Notes: a model not told the origin generated them from the sequence alone. A stretch of DNA of 60,519 bases from an uncultured SAR116 cluster alpha proteobacterium (GCA_902517815.1 CABYED010000008.1:1-60519), one strand, 5' to 3'. Positions 16,362-25,479 are shown, numbered from the stretch's first letter. Numbers and translations are program-made.

Positions 16362-17444
16362 CTAATAATTTCTATGTAAACGATCACCCATAAGTGTTAA
16401 TAGTTCATAGCTTATTATGTTATTGTTTTTGAGTATATGTTCAATATTAGAATTATCTAATAAACAAATGTGATCTCCTTCTTTTAGCTTGTTTTTTTTA
16501 ATATCAGTAATATCTAGAACAAAACTATCCATAGTTATATTACCAACAATTTTACACTTTTCATTTCCAATTAAAAAAACACTATTAGGTTTAAATAATC
16601 TTAGCCACCCATCAGCATAACCAACGCCAATTGTAGCAAGTATTGAAATTCTTTTTAAAATATCAATTCCGCCATATGAAACTTTTTCACCAGCATTTAC
16701 CTTTTTTATTTGAATAATTGGAGCATATAATTTAAAGGGTAATTTTAATTTTACTGAATTAAAATAAAAATTTTTACCAAAATTGTCTATTCCATATAAA
16801 CCAATGCCAGGTCTAGTCTGATCAAAACAATAATTAGATCCAAGTTTGACTCCGTCACTGTTTGCAAAGCTAACTTTTACATTTGGAAAGTTGTTAGAAA
16901 ATTTTTTGAGTTCATTAAGTTGAAGCAAATTAATTTTACTTTCATTTTCATTTGCATTTGAAAGATGAGACATAATGTAATCAATTCTTACATTATTTAA
17001 TAAGTCTCTATTATTAATTAAAAAATCTCTCTCTTTCTTAATTAAACCCAATCTATTCATTCCAGTATCAATATTAATAATAGCTTTCTGTTCTATTACT
17101 CCTGTTGAAAAATTTTTTAATCTTTTCAGTTGTTCAAGATTATTTAATATAGGTGTTAAATTATTTTCAGCATAAAATTTTTGATTGCCTTCCAAATAAC
17201 CTTCAAAAATAGCAATTGATATTTTATTAGAGTTGAATTTTTTTCTAAGTTTTAATCCTTCAAAAATATTTGCTACATAAAAATAATTACACCCAGCTTC
17301 TAATAATGCCCCAGCTACTTCTATCATACCCATTCCATAGGCATTAGCTTTTACGACCGCTGCGGCTTTTCCATTTGAGGCGATGTTTATTAATTTCCAG
17401 TTATTTTTAATATCATCAAGAGATATTTTTAGAATAGATTTCAT
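16362..17444 (-). CDS. alr: Alanine racemase
   Basis: Alr is a PLP enzyme that converts L-alanine to D-alanine for peptidoglycan. The 360 residues carry the PLP lysine in VVKANAYGMG (Lys28), the second catalytic residue in KVSYGG, and a C-terminal beta domain with LMGDRLHRNY at the end. The length is typical. It lies 32 bases after dnaB on the same transcript, the arrangement usual for alphaproteobacteria. Confidence 0.95.
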   Translation of the reverse strand: MKSILKISLDDIKNNWKLINIASNGKAAAVVKANAYGMGMIEVAGALLEAGCNYFYVANIFEGLKLRKKFNSNKISIAIFEGYLEGNQKFYAENNLTPILNNLEQLKRLKNFSTGVIEQKAIINIDTGMNRLGLIKKERDFLINNRDLLNNVRIDYIMSHLSNANENESKINLLQLNELKKFSNNFPNVKVSFANSDGVKLGSNYCFDQTRPGIGLYGIDNFGKNFYFNSVKLKLPFKLYAPIIQIKKVNAGEKVSYGGIDILKRISILATIGVGYADGWLRLFKPNSVFLIGNEKCKIVGNITMDSFVLDITDIKKNKLKEGDHICLLDNSNIEHILKNNNIISYELLTLMGDRLHRNY

Positions 17445-17476
17445 AAAAAGATAATAAACAAATTTAAATAATTTTA

Positions 17477-18970
17477 CTAATAGATTTGGTCTGGCAACCT
17501 CTCATTTTGGACTAAATCCATAAACCTTGTAAATTTAGCCTCAAACTGTACTTGGATAATACCTGTTGGCCCATGACGTTGTTTAGAAACGATAATTTCT
17601 GCCTTTCCCTCTGCAGCGCTTCTTTTATCCTGCCATTTTATAAAACGTTCATTAAAGCTTTCTTGATTTTCATTTTCTCTTTGGCTGGGTTCACTCTTAT
17701 CTAGATAATATTCTTCTCTATATACAAACATTACTACATCAGCATCTTGTTCAATAGATCCAGATTCTCTTAGGTCAGCTAGTATAGGTCTTTTGTCTTC
17801 TCTTTGTTCAACAGCTCTACTTAATTGAGACAAAGCTAATATTGGTACATTTAATTCTTTTGCCAGTGATTTTAAACCTCTAGTAATATTAGATATTTCC
17901 TGAACTCTACCTTGACTTTCACTGGCCTTTGATCCTTGAATTAATTGAATATAATCAATTATAATTAAGCCCAATCCATTTGTTCTCTTTAACCTTCTTG
18001 CCCTTGATGCAATTTGACCAACAGAGATTGCAGGGGTATCGTCAATAAAAAAAGGTAAGCTATGTATGTTATTTTGAGTAACAACTAGTTTTGAAAACTC
18101 ATCATTATCAATATCACCATTTCTTAATCTATGAGAATCTATTGTAGATTGCTCTGCAAGTATTCGCTGAGCTAATTGTTCAGCCGACATTTCTAAAGAG
18201 AAAATTAAAATTGCTTCATTTTTATCTGATATACTACTTTTTGCTGCATTAAAACCAATATTAGTTGCCAAAGCTGTCTTGCCCATTGCAGGTCTGCCTG
18301 CTAAAACAATAAGGTCTGATTTATTCAAACCTCCCAAATGACGATTGATACCAGAAAATCCAGTATCAATTCCAGATAATTTTCCTTTTCTATTATATGC
18401 AGAATTAATTTGTTTAGTTGTGCTAGCAAGAACTGTTTTAAAATCGGATGGTCCAGAATTAATTTGGTCTTTTTCAGCCAGATTATATAATTTCTCTTCT
18501 GTGTTGGATATCTCTTGATCAGGAGTGGTGTCAATACTAGGGTGGTTTGCTTTGTGAATCAATTCATCAGCTATAACTATTAAACATCTTCTGACATAGC
18601 AATTACGTATTTCTTCGGCATAAAATCTAGCTTTGCTTAGAGATAAAACACCATCTCTTAAGTCTATAAGATATTGTTCAATATCTATGTCTAAATTGTG
18701 TTTGTTATCACTAAGATAGTTTTTTAATGTTAGAGGGTCTGCTAAGCGTCCATTATCTATTAATGAAAGACTGGCATCATAAATATTGGAATGCAGAGGA
18801 TCAAAGAAATAATATGAACTAAAATTCGAAGGTAGATCTTCTAAAATCTTATTGTCAAATAGTATTGAACCTATTAGACTTTGTTCAGCCTCTAGGTTTT
18901 GAGGCATTACATTTTTATTTTTTGTTATCTCATTAGAATTAACGTAATCATCGACAAAACTTTCATCCAT
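17477..18970 (-). CDS. dnaB: Replicative DNA helicase DnaB
   Basis: DnaB is the hexameric helicase that opens the replication fork. The protein has about 497 residues: an N-terminal primase-binding domain (LEAEQSLIGSIL) and a RecA-like core with Walker A AGRPAMGKT at 224-232, Walker B GLIIIDYIQL and the late KQRHGPTG. I chose the ATG at 18970 because AGGAG sits eight bases before it; an in-frame TTG at 18991 lies upstream of that site. No intein is present. A hairpin covers its ribosome site (separate entry). It follows rplI by about 70 bases. Confidence 0.97.
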   Translation of the reverse strand: MDESFVDDYVNSNEITKNKNVMPQNLEAEQSLIGSILFDNKILEDLPSNFSSYYFFDPLHSNIYDASLSLIDNGRLADPLTLKNYLSDNKHNLDIDIEQYLIDLRDGVLSLSKARFYAEEIRNCYVRRCLIVIADELIHKANHPSIDTTPDQEISNTEEKLYNLAEKDQINSGPSDFKTVLASTTKQINSAYNRKGKLSGIDTGFSGINRHLGGLNKSDLIVLAGRPAMGKTALATNIGFNAAKSSISDKNEAILIFSLEMSAEQLAQRILAEQSTIDSHRLRNGDIDNDEFSKLVVTQNNIHSLPFFIDDTPAISVGQIASRARRLKRTNGLGLIIIDYIQLIQGSKASESQGRVQEISNITRGLKSLAKELNVPILALSQLSRAVEQREDKRPILADLRESGSIEQDADVVMFVYREEYYLDKSEPSQRENENQESFNERFIKWQDKRSAAEGKAEIIVSKQRHGPTGIIQVQFEAKFTRFMDLVQNERLPDQIY

Positions 18971-18976
18971 TATATC

Positions 18977-18998
18977 ATCTCCTGAAGGCAAAGGAGAT
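18977..18998 (-). promoter_or_regulatory. Hairpin that encloses the dnaB ribosome-binding site
   Basis: On the transcribed strand ATCTCCT, an 8-base loop and AGGAGAT form a perfect 7-bp stem. The right arm contains the AGGAG Shine-Dalgarno of dnaB. Folding would hide the site and lower dnaB translation relative to the ribosomal genes upstream on the same transcript. No U-run follows, so it is not an ordinary terminator. Confidence 0.6.
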
Positions 18999-19038
18999 TA
19001 ATTTTTATTTATCTATCAATAAAAAACAAGATTATAAT

Positions 19039-19728
19039 TTATACTTTTTCTTTATTTTCTTTTTCTGTCTTATTTTTATTTAGATCTTTATTCTCTGGTT
19101 TCTTTGAATTATCACTAATTTCTGATTTCAAAACTTCATCTTGGGCTGCATCTAATTTTTTATCATCATTTTTCTTTTCAAAACGTCTTGCATCTTTTTG
19201 TGCTCTTTCTGATCTTATATCTCCTCCAGTTATTTCTGTTGTAATAATAGCCTTACCAGATTTTGATTGTTCTTTAGCCTCTTCAGTAGATCTAGCAATA
19301 TTCAATTTTAATTTTACATACACTTCTGGGTGAAGTTTAATTGATACATCTTCAAATGATAATGTTTTTAGAGTTTTGTTTAAAACAATCTGTGATTTAT
19401 TGACTGATAAACCTAGATTAGTAACCTCTTGAGCAATGTCTTTAGCTGAGACAGAACCATATAATTGCCCAGATTCGCTTGCAGCTCTTATTATAGTTAT
19501 TTCTTTAAAATTTAAGTTGTTTACTAAATTTTGAGCCTCTTTTTTTCTTTCAATATTTTCACCTTCTAGCTGTGCTTTCTTATCTTCAAACATTTTAATG
19601 TTCTCTTTAGAAGCAAATACTGCTTTACCTTGTGGTAATAAGAAGTTTCTTGCATATCCAGACTTAACTGAAACCAAATCACCTATTTGACCTAATTTTT
19701 CAATACGTTCCAATAAAATAATGTTCAT
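19039..19728 (-). CDS. rplI: 50S ribosomal protein L9 with long charged C-terminal tail
   Basis: L9 binds 23S rRNA near the L1 stalk. The N-terminal domain (MNIILLERIEKLGQIGDLVSVKSGYARNFLLPQGKA) and the C-terminal domain (about 80-148) are normal. After these comes a tail of about 80 residues, dense in Lys, Glu, Asp and Asn (about 150-229), making 229 residues against about 150 in E. coli. Alphaproteobacterial L9 often has some extension; this one is long. It stands between rpsR and dnaB. Confidence 0.95.
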   Translation of the reverse strand: MNIILLERIEKLGQIGDLVSVKSGYARNFLLPQGKAVFASKENIKMFEDKKAQLEGENIERKKEAQNLVNNLNFKEITIIRAASESGQLYGSVSAKDIAQEVTNLGLSVNKSQIVLNKTLKTLSFEDVSIKLHPEVYVKLKLNIARSTEEAKEQSKSGKAIITTEITGGDIRSERAQKDARRFEKKNDDKKLDAAQDEVLKSEISDNSKKPENKDLNKNKTEKENKEKV

Positions 19729-19742
19729 TTAATTATCCTTTA

Positions 19743-19997
19743 TTAACCAACAACATAAGGCATTAATGCTAAAAATCTCGCTCTTTTAATGGCTTTAGAG
19801 AGTTCTCTTTGTCTTTTGGCTGATACGGCAGATATTCTAGATGGAATAATTTTCCCTCTTTCAGACACGTATCTTGTTAATACTTTTAGATCCTTATAAT
19901 CAATTTCAGGAGTGTTAGGAGCTGCAAATGGGCAAGATTTTTTTCTTTTTTGATTAGGCTTTCTTAGTGCTTCTCTCGTTATGTTTAATTGTGACAT
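19743..19997 (-). CDS. rpsR: 30S ribosomal protein S18
   Basis: S18 pairs with S6 on the platform of the small subunit. The 84 residues include the typical [21 protein letters not shown] and the basic [24 protein letters not shown] ending. It lies 15 bases after rpsF and 14 before rplI, so the three form one operon. Confidence 0.97.
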   Translation of the reverse strand: MSQLNITREALRKPNQKRKKSCPFAAPNTPEIDYKDLKVLTRYVSERGKIIPSRISAVSAKRQRELSKAIKRARFLALMPYVVG

Positions 19998-20012
19998 GTA
20001 ATTATTCCTTTA

Positions 20013-20396
20013 TTATTTATTATCAGCTGCTGAAGAGTTTTCATCTGTAAGTGTTTCATTCTTTGAAATATCAGATTTATTGACCATTAATGGTGATGGT
20101 TTTTCATCAATAGATTTAATTTTAATCGTTAGAAATCTAATAATATCCTCGTCCAATCTCATTAAACGTTCGTATTCTTTAATAGCTTCTGGAGGCCCAT
20201 CTATATTTAATAATATATAATGCCCTTTTCTGTTTTTATTAATTTTATAAGCAAGGTTTCTAACACCCCAATTCTCTCTTTTTTTTATATCGCCTTTAAA
20301 AGATTGAATAACTGCAATAAATTTTTCTAATAATGTTTCAAATTGGCCCGGCGTTAAGTCTTGTCGTCCAATAATTACACTCTCGTATAATGCCAT
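20013..20396 (-). CDS. rpsF: 30S ribosomal protein S6
   Basis: S6 binds S18 and 16S rRNA. The 127 residues hold the ferredoxin-like fold with MALYESVIIGRQDLTP at the start, NWGVRNLAYKINKNRKGHY in the middle and MRLDEDIIRFLTIK at about 80-93, followed by an acidic, Ser/Asn-rich tail of about 25 residues. It opens the long minus-strand operon and is preceded by a folded leader that can hide its ribosome site (separate entry). Confidence 0.97.
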   Translation of the reverse strand: MALYESVIIGRQDLTPGQFETLLEKFIAVIQSFKGDIKKRENWGVRNLAYKINKNRKGHYILLNIDGPPEAIKEYERLMRLDEDIIRFLTIKIKSIDEKPSPLMVNKSDISKNETLTDENSSAADNK

Positions 20397-20402
20397 CGTT
20401 TT

Positions 20403-20465
20403 CTCCTTCTGGCTTTTTGGGTTGTAATGCCCAGGTTATCCAACAAGAAACTTGCTGGAAAGGAG
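20403..20465 (-). ncRNA. Structured 5' leader of rpsF that can mask the Shine-Dalgarno
   Basis: On the transcribed strand CTCCTT (20460-20465) can pair with AAGGAG (20403-20408), the rpsF ribosome site. Enclosed are an 8-bp hairpin CCAGCAAG-TTT-CTTGTTGG (20440-20458) and a second stem joining CTGGGC (20429-20434) to GCCAG (20409-20413). Together they draw a three-way junction whose closing helix hides the start signal. In many bacteria an S6:S18 leader gives feedback control of this operon. I do not see the CCG loop of that published motif, so this may be a different form. Confidence 0.6.
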
Positions 20466-20510
20466 TACATAAATAATAATAAGTTTATGTGGTATTTTAT
20501 TTATTTGTGG

Positions 20511-20538
20511 AACATAAATGTTTATAAAAATTATGCAA
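20511..20538 (-). promoter_or_regulatory. Candidate sigma-70 promoter of the rpsF operon
   Basis: On the minus strand TTGCAT (20533-20538) and TATGTT (20511-20516) are 16 bases apart and would start transcription near 20503, ahead of the folded rpsF leader. The surroundings are so A+T-rich that similar pairs occur by chance, so this is only a candidate. The remainder of the 182-base gap to fabD holds the fabD ribosome site GAGGAAT and nothing else I recognise. Confidence 0.35.
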
Positions 20539-20578
20539 TAAATAATTATAAATTTTTAATAATTAATGAGGAATAAAT

Positions 20579-21508
20579 ATGAACTTTATCGTTTTCCCTG
20601 GACAAGGTTCTCAAAAAATTGGGATGGGTAAAAAGCTATCGGAAAATTTTCCTGAAGCTAAAGAAGTTTTTGACGAGGTTAATGATGCTTTGAACTTAAA
20701 TTTAACTAAAATTATGTGGGAAGGCTCAGATAGTGAAATTTCATTAACTACTAATGCACAACCTGCACTTATGGCATGTGGAGTGGCTGCGTATAGAGTT
20801 TTAAGCAAATTAGAAAATAAAAATTTAAAACAGTTAGCAGATTTTACATGTGGACACTCATTAGGTGAATATACAGCTATGACAGTTGCAAAAGTTTTTT
20901 CACTTAAAGAATGTGCAATTTTACTTAGATTAAGGGGTGAAGCTATGCAACAAGCAGTCCCTGTTGGTAAGGGAGCTATGGCAGCTTTGATTGGAATTAG
21001 CATTAATCAAACAATTGAAATTATTGAAAAAGCTCAAATTCATGGAATTTGTGATATTGGAAATGATAATGCAGATGGTCAAGTAGTAATAAGTGGAGAT
21101 GTAGAAGCAGTTGAAAATGCAATTGAAATTGCCAAAAATAATAGTGTTAAAAGAGCAATCTTACTCCCAGTTAGTGCTCCTTTTCATTGTAGATTGATGG
21201 AGCCTGCACGTGTGATAATGGAAAAAGCTTTAAATAACTTAGAATTTAATGAACCTTTAGTACCAATAGTTTCTAATATTACAGCTTTGTCTCATACAGA
21301 TCCTTCAATATTAAGAAAAAATTTAATTGATCAAGTCACCGGTACTGTAAGATGGAGAGAAACAATGGAGTTTGCAAAAAATCAAGGAGTAAAAAAAATA
21401 ACTGAATTAGGAAGTGGAAAAGTTCTTACAGGAATTGCAAAAAGAATGGTAAAAGATATTTCAAGTGTAAGTTTTGAAAATCCAGATGATTTCGATGCTT
21501 ATCTATAA
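20579..21508 (+). CDS. fabD: Malonyl-CoA:ACP transacylase FabD
   Basis: FabD moves malonyl from CoA to acyl carrier protein to start chain extension. The 309 residues show the GQGSQKIGMG opening, the nucleophile in GHSLGEYTA (Ser94) and the catalytic histidine in SAPFHCRLM. GAGGAAT precedes the ATG. It heads the set fabD-fabG-acpP-fabF and runs divergently from rpsF. Confidence 0.97.
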   Translation: MNFIVFPGQGSQKIGMGKKLSENFPEAKEVFDEVNDALNLNLTKIMWEGSDSEISLTTNAQPALMACGVAAYRVLSKLENKNLKQLADFTCGHSLGEYTAMTVAKVFSLKECAILLRLRGEAMQQAVPVGKGAMAALIGISINQTIEIIEKAQIHGICDIGNDNADGQVVISGDVEAVENAIEIAKNNSVKRAILLPVSAPFHCRLMEPARVIMEKALNNLEFNEPLVPIVSNITALSHTDPSILRKNLIDQVTGTVRWRETMEFAKNQGVKKITELGSGKVLTGIAKRMVKDISSVSFENPDDFDAYL

Positions 21509-21527
21509 ATTATGATGGAGTACAGTT

Positions 21528-22265
21528 ATGTTTGATCTAACAGGTAAAGTTGTTTTATTAACTGGAGCCACAGGTGGTATTGGTAAATCTATAGCAAAAA
21601 AGATGAAAAAAAAAGGTGCTAAACTTATCCTTTCTGGAACAAGACAAAACATTCTTAATGAACTTTCTTCTGAGTTAGGGGATGATACTAAAGCTATAGC
21701 GACTGACTTAACTTCTAAAGAAAGTGTTTTATCTTTGGCAACACAGGCTGAAAGTTCTTTTGGTCATATAGATATCCTTATCAATAATGCTGGCATTACG
21801 GCAGACAATCTTTTTTTAAGGATGAAAGATGAAGAATGGGAAAAAGTTATAAATATTAATCTGTCTGCTTGTATGAGACTTACTAGGCAGGTTATAAAAG
21901 GGATGCTAAAAAGAAAATCTGGAAGAATTATTTTTATTAGTTCAATAGTAGGATTTACCGGTAATCCAGGTCAAGCTAACTATGCAGCCTCTAAATCAGC
22001 TTTATCTGGCCTTACAAAGTCTATTGCTTTAGAAGTGGCAGCAAGAGGAATAACTTGTAATCTTATCGCCCCAGGATTTATATCAACACCAATGACAGAT
22101 AAACTTACAGATGATCAAAAAAATAAAATAATCGTTAATATTCCTGCTAATAGGCTAGGTAACGCAGAAGATATATCAAATGGTTGCATTTATTTAGCTA
22201 GTGACGAAGCAAGTTTCATAACTGGGACTACGTTACACATAAATGGTGGCATGAGCATGATATAA
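21528..22265 (+). CDS. fabG: 3-oxoacyl-ACP reductase FabG
   Basis: FabG is the NADPH-dependent ketoacyl-ACP reductase of the elongation cycle. The 245 residues have the TGATGGIGKSIA cofactor motif (12-23), NNAGIT, the active-site Ser and the YAASK tetrad, and the FabG-type ending FITGTTLHINGGMSM. It is an SDR like the gene after purF, but the length, ending and neighbours mark it as FabG. Confidence 0.97.
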   Translation: MFDLTGKVVLLTGATGGIGKSIAKKMKKKGAKLILSGTRQNILNELSSELGDDTKAIATDLTSKESVLSLATQAESSFGHIDILINNAGITADNLFLRMKDEEWEKVININLSACMRLTRQVIKGMLKRKSGRIIFISSIVGFTGNPGQANYAASKSALSGLTKSIALEVAARGITCNLIAPGFISTPMTDKLTDDQKNKIIVNIPANRLGNAEDISNGCIYLASDEASFITGTTLHINGGMSMI

Positions 22266-22354
22266 TTTTTTGATTACCAGTTCATAATATACTTGGCATG
22301 ATTACATATTTATGTTACTCGAAATCAAATTTTGTTTAACTTAAGGGGAATTTA

Positions 22355-22588
22355 ATGAGTGATATAGCTGGTAGAGTTACAAAGATTGTAGTTGAGCATC
22401 TTGGTGTAGATGAATCTAAAGTCGTTGAAAGTGCTAGTTTTATAGATGATCTAGGTGCTGACAGCTTAGACACTGTTGAATTAGTTATGGCTTTTGAAGA
22501 GGAATTTGAATGTGAAATTCCTGATGATGCAGCTGAAAAGATTCAAACTGTTAAGGACGCTATAGACTTTATATCTTCAAATAGTTAA
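22355..22588 (+). CDS. acpP: Acyl carrier protein
   Basis: ACP carries the growing fatty acid on phosphopantetheine. It has 77 residues, is acidic, and has the modification site [13 protein letters not shown] with Ser37. The 89-base gap behind fabG is the largest in this cluster and could contain its own promoter, since ACP is needed in far larger amounts than its neighbours; I could not pick out a convincing pair of boxes. The ribosome site is AAGGGGA. Confidence 0.98.
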   Translation: MSDIAGRVTKIVVEHLGVDESKVVESASFIDDLGADSLDTVELVMAFEEEFECEIPDDAAEKIQTVKDAIDFISSNS

Positions 22589-22631
22589 TCTATCCAATAT
22601 TAATTGCTCGGGTTGTAATTAGGAGTCCTTT

Positions 22632-23900
22632 ATGCGTCGAGTTGTAGTTACGGGGTTAGGGTTATTAACACCCTTGGGTGTAGGCGTTAATACTAATTGG
22701 AACAGACTTGTATCTGGCTCAGTTGGTATAAATAAAATTGATAATTTTGATGTTTCAGACCTACCTTGTAAAATAGCAGGACAAATTCCAAAAAAGAGCG
22801 ATGATCCTGAGGGTGGTTTAAGTATTGAAGACTGGATAGAACCGAGAGAATATAAAAGAATTGATAGATTTATAGCCTACGGTCTTATATCGGCCACACA
22901 AGCAATTGAAGATTCAGGTTGGATTCCAGATAGCGAAAATCAAAAGAATAGAACAGGTGTAATACTTGGTTCTGGAATTGGAGGTCTTGAAACTATCTCT
23001 AACACAACAGAACTATTAAATTCTAAAGGACCAAGAAAAGTTAGTCCTTTTTTTATACCTTCAGCACTTATAAATTTATTATCAGGTCAAGTAAGTATTA
23101 AATATGGTTTTAAAGGTCCTAATCATTCTGTAGTAACTGCTTGCTCAACTGGAGCCCATGCTATTGGAGATGCATCAAGGATTATTCGTTATGGTGATGC
23201 AGATGTCATGATTGCTGGTGGAGCTGAAGCAGCTTGCTGTAGAATTGGTATGGCAGGGTTTGCTGCAGCAAGAGCATTAAGCACCAACTTTAATAATGAC
23301 CCTATGCTTAGTTCTAGACCTTGGGATACAGACAGAGATGGTTTTGTTATGGGAGAAGGAGCTGGAGTACTAGTTCTCGAAGAAAAAGAACATGCTCTTG
23401 AAAGAGGTGCAAAAATATATGCAGAAATAAAAGGCTATGGTTTGTCTGGTGATGCTCACCATATAACAGCCCCAGCTGAAAATGGCGATGGTGGTTTTAG
23501 GGCAATGTTATCAGCAATTAAAGACGCAGGTATAAGTGCTACAGACCTTGATTACATCAATGCACATGGTACGTCTACACCTTTAGGTGATATAATCGAA
23601 TTGAGGGCTATTGGCAGACTTCTTGGACAAAAAATAGAAAATACTAGTATTAGTTCAACTAAATCTGCAACAGGGCATCTATTAGGTGCAGCTGGCGCTA
23701 TTGAAGCTATTTACTCAATATTGTCAATTGTAAATCAAATTGCTCCTCCTACAAATAACTTAGTTAACCCAGATATAGATTCATTGGGTTTTGACTTGGT
23801 ACCGATTAAATCAAAAAAAAGAAAAATAAAAAATGTACTCTCGAATTCTTTTGGTTTTGGAGGTACAAATGCAAGTTTAGTAATTGGTAGCTCAGATTGA
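22632..23900 (+). CDS. fabF: Beta-ketoacyl-ACP synthase II FabF
   Basis: FabF condenses acyl-ACP with malonyl-ACP. The 422 residues contain the Cys-His-His triad: TACSTGAHA with the nucleophile, NAHGTSTPLGD, and KSATGHLLGAAGAIE. The sequence closes with SFGFGGTNASLV. GGAG lies ahead of the ATG, and the stop overlaps the TTG start of mltG. Confidence 0.97.
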   Translation: MRRVVVTGLGLLTPLGVGVNTNWNRLVSGSVGINKIDNFDVSDLPCKIAGQIPKKSDDPEGGLSIEDWIEPREYKRIDRFIAYGLISATQAIEDSGWIPDSENQKNRTGVILGSGIGGLETISNTTELLNSKGPRKVSPFFIPSALINLLSGQVSIKYGFKGPNHSVVTACSTGAHAIGDASRIIRYGDADVMIAGGAEAACCRIGMAGFAAARALSTNFNNDPMLSSRPWDTDRDGFVMGEGAGVLVLEEKEHALERGAKIYAEIKGYGLSGDAHHITAPAENGDGGFRAMLSAIKDAGISATDLDYINAHGTSTPLGDIIELRAIGRLLGQKIENTSISSTKSATGHLLGAAGAIEAIYSILSIVNQIAPPTNNLVNPDIDSLGFDLVPIKSKKRKIKNVLSNSFGFGGTNASLVIGSSD

Positions 23901-24856
23901 GTTTGAAAAAAAAGTTTATCCTGTTCTTTGTATTGTTTTTTTCTCTTTTGGCTTCAATCTCTATATATATTGTTTTAATAACTAACAAAGTTGTTGTTTT
24001 TGAAGAGACTTATTATTTATTGAATAAAAACACTAGTCAAAAACAAATAATATCTGAGCTCAGTAAAAAAAATATAAATATTTCTTTCATAAACTGGAAA
24101 TTAGTATCATTGTCCCATAAAAGACCTTTTATTCCTAAGGCGGGAGAATATTTAATTCCTAAAAATCTTACGCTTGTTCAAATACAAAAAATCTTACAAA
24201 CAGGTAAAACATTAACTAGAAACTTTACATTGATCGAAGGATCCACAGCTGACGATCTAAAAAATAATTTACTAAAAAACCCATATTTGACCGGAGAAAT
24301 TAGAGAGTTAGAAGAAGGTATTTACAAACCAGACACATATTTTTTTAAATTAGGTTATCCTAGAAGTAAACTCTTAAATCAAATGAAAACAGCTCAAGAA
24401 AAATTATTAAATTCTGTTTGGAAAAAAAAGCCAAAAGATTTTGTCTTAAAGAATAAAAATGAATTATTAATACTTGCTTCAATAATCCAGAAGGAGTCTA
24501 GGCATATTGAAGATAGTAAATTAGTTGCAAGTGTTTTTATCAATAGACTTAATAATAAAATGAAACTTCAATCAGATGTAACACTTGCATATGGTTTCAA
24601 AGTTAACGGTAAAAACATTACAAGAAAAATGTTGAAATCAACTAATCCATATAACACATATAAATTTCTTGGTTTACCTCCAACGCCAATATCCTACCCA
24701 GGAGAAAATGCATTAAATACGTTAAAGTTTATAAAAAAAACTGATTATATTTATTTTGTAAGCGATGGGAATGGAAGACATAGATTTTCTAAAACATACA
24801 GTTTACATAAGAAAAATATTAAGCTATGGAAAGATAGTATCAATAAGGAAAAATAA
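23897..24856 (+). CDS. mltG: Endolytic murein transglycosylase MltG (YceG family)
   Basis: MltG cuts nascent glycan strands at the inner membrane and so sets their length. The 319 residues begin with one transmembrane helix (about 5-28) and then the YceG domain, with the catalytic glutamate in ASIIQKESRH, the following SDVTLAYG, and NPYNTYKFLGLPPTPIS. The start is a TTG overlapping the fabF stop; a second TTG two codons on is equally possible. In many alphaproteobacteria yicC follows, but here gmk does. Confidence 0.93.
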   Translation: MSLKKKFILFFVLFFSLLASISIYIVLITNKVVVFEETYYLLNKNTSQKQIISELSKKNINISFINWKLVSLSHKRPFIPKAGEYLIPKNLTLVQIQKILQTGKTLTRNFTLIEGSTADDLKNNLLKNPYLTGEIRELEEGIYKPDTYFFKLGYPRSKLLNQMKTAQEKLLNSVWKKKPKDFVLKNKNELLILASIIQKESRHIEDSKLVASVFINRLNNKMKLQSDVTLAYGFKVNGKNITRKMLKSTNPYNTYKFLGLPPTPISYPGENALNTLKFIKKTDYIYFVSDGNGRHRFSKTYSLHKKNIKLWKDSINKEK

Positions 24857-25479
24857 TGTCTAATATCGCAAATAAAGGCTTATTACTTATTATTTCATCA
24901 CCCTCTGGTGCAGGTAAAACAACTATATGTAAAAAGTTAATCGATGAAGTTGATGAAATTGATTTATCAGTTTCAGTAACTACACGAAAAAAAAGAAAAG
25001 ATGAAATTGAGGGTAAACACTATTTTTTCAAAAATGAAGATGAGTTCAGGTTATTATTAAGAAAAAATCAATTTTTAGAGTATGCTAATGTTTTTGGATG
25101 TCTATATGGAACATTAAAAAAAGAGGTTGTCTCAAAAATTAATAAAGGTATTGATGTTATTGTAGATATTGATTGGCAAGGAACAAGACAAATTGTAAAT
25201 CAATTGCCCAAAGATGTCGTAAAAATTTTTATTTTACCTCCATCAATGAAAGAACTAGAAAGTAGGCTTGGCAAAAGAGCAAGTGAAAATAAAGAGAATT
25301 TTAAAAAAAGAATGTCTGAGGCAAAAAAAGAAATAAGTCACTATACAGAATATGATTTTGTTATAGTAAATGATGATCTTCAGCTAGCTGTAGATCAAAT
25401 TAAGCTAATTTTATTCTCAGAAAGACTTAGAAGGTATAGACAGTTAAATTTAAATAAAATGATAGAAAAACTAATTTAA
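24856..25479 (+). CDS. gmk: Guanylate kinase
   Basis: Gmk phosphorylates GMP to GDP. The 207 residues have the P-loop SSPSGAGKTT (14-23), the GMP-binding SVSVTTRKKRKDEIEGKHYFF, and the lid with SRLGKRASEN. It overlaps the mltG stop by one base and its own stop overlaps the stop of rsmA on the opposite strand by four. Confidence 0.97.
   Translation: MSNIANKGLLLIISSPSGAGKTTICKKLIDEVDEIDLSVSVTTRKKRKDEIEGKHYFFKNEDEFRLLLRKNQFLEYANVFGCLYGTLKKEVVSKINKGIDVIVDIDWQGTRQIVNQLPKDVVKIFILPPSMKELESRLGKRASENKENFKKRMSEAKKEISHYTEYDFVIVNDDLQLAVDQIKLILFSERLRRYRQLNLNKMIEKLI

Noticed and set aside
20403-20465. Naming the rpsF leader as the published S6:S18 motif
   Set aside because: The conserved CCG-containing loop is not visible, so only a structured leader is claimed.
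20611-21003. Minus-strand open frame of 130 codons inside fabD
   Set aside because: It mirrors the fabD reading frame and shows no family motif.
22290-22310. TTGGCATGATTACAT before acpP as a third sigma-54 promoter
   Set aside because: The -24 half is good but no TTGC follows at the needed distance; acpP is also a housekeeping gene.
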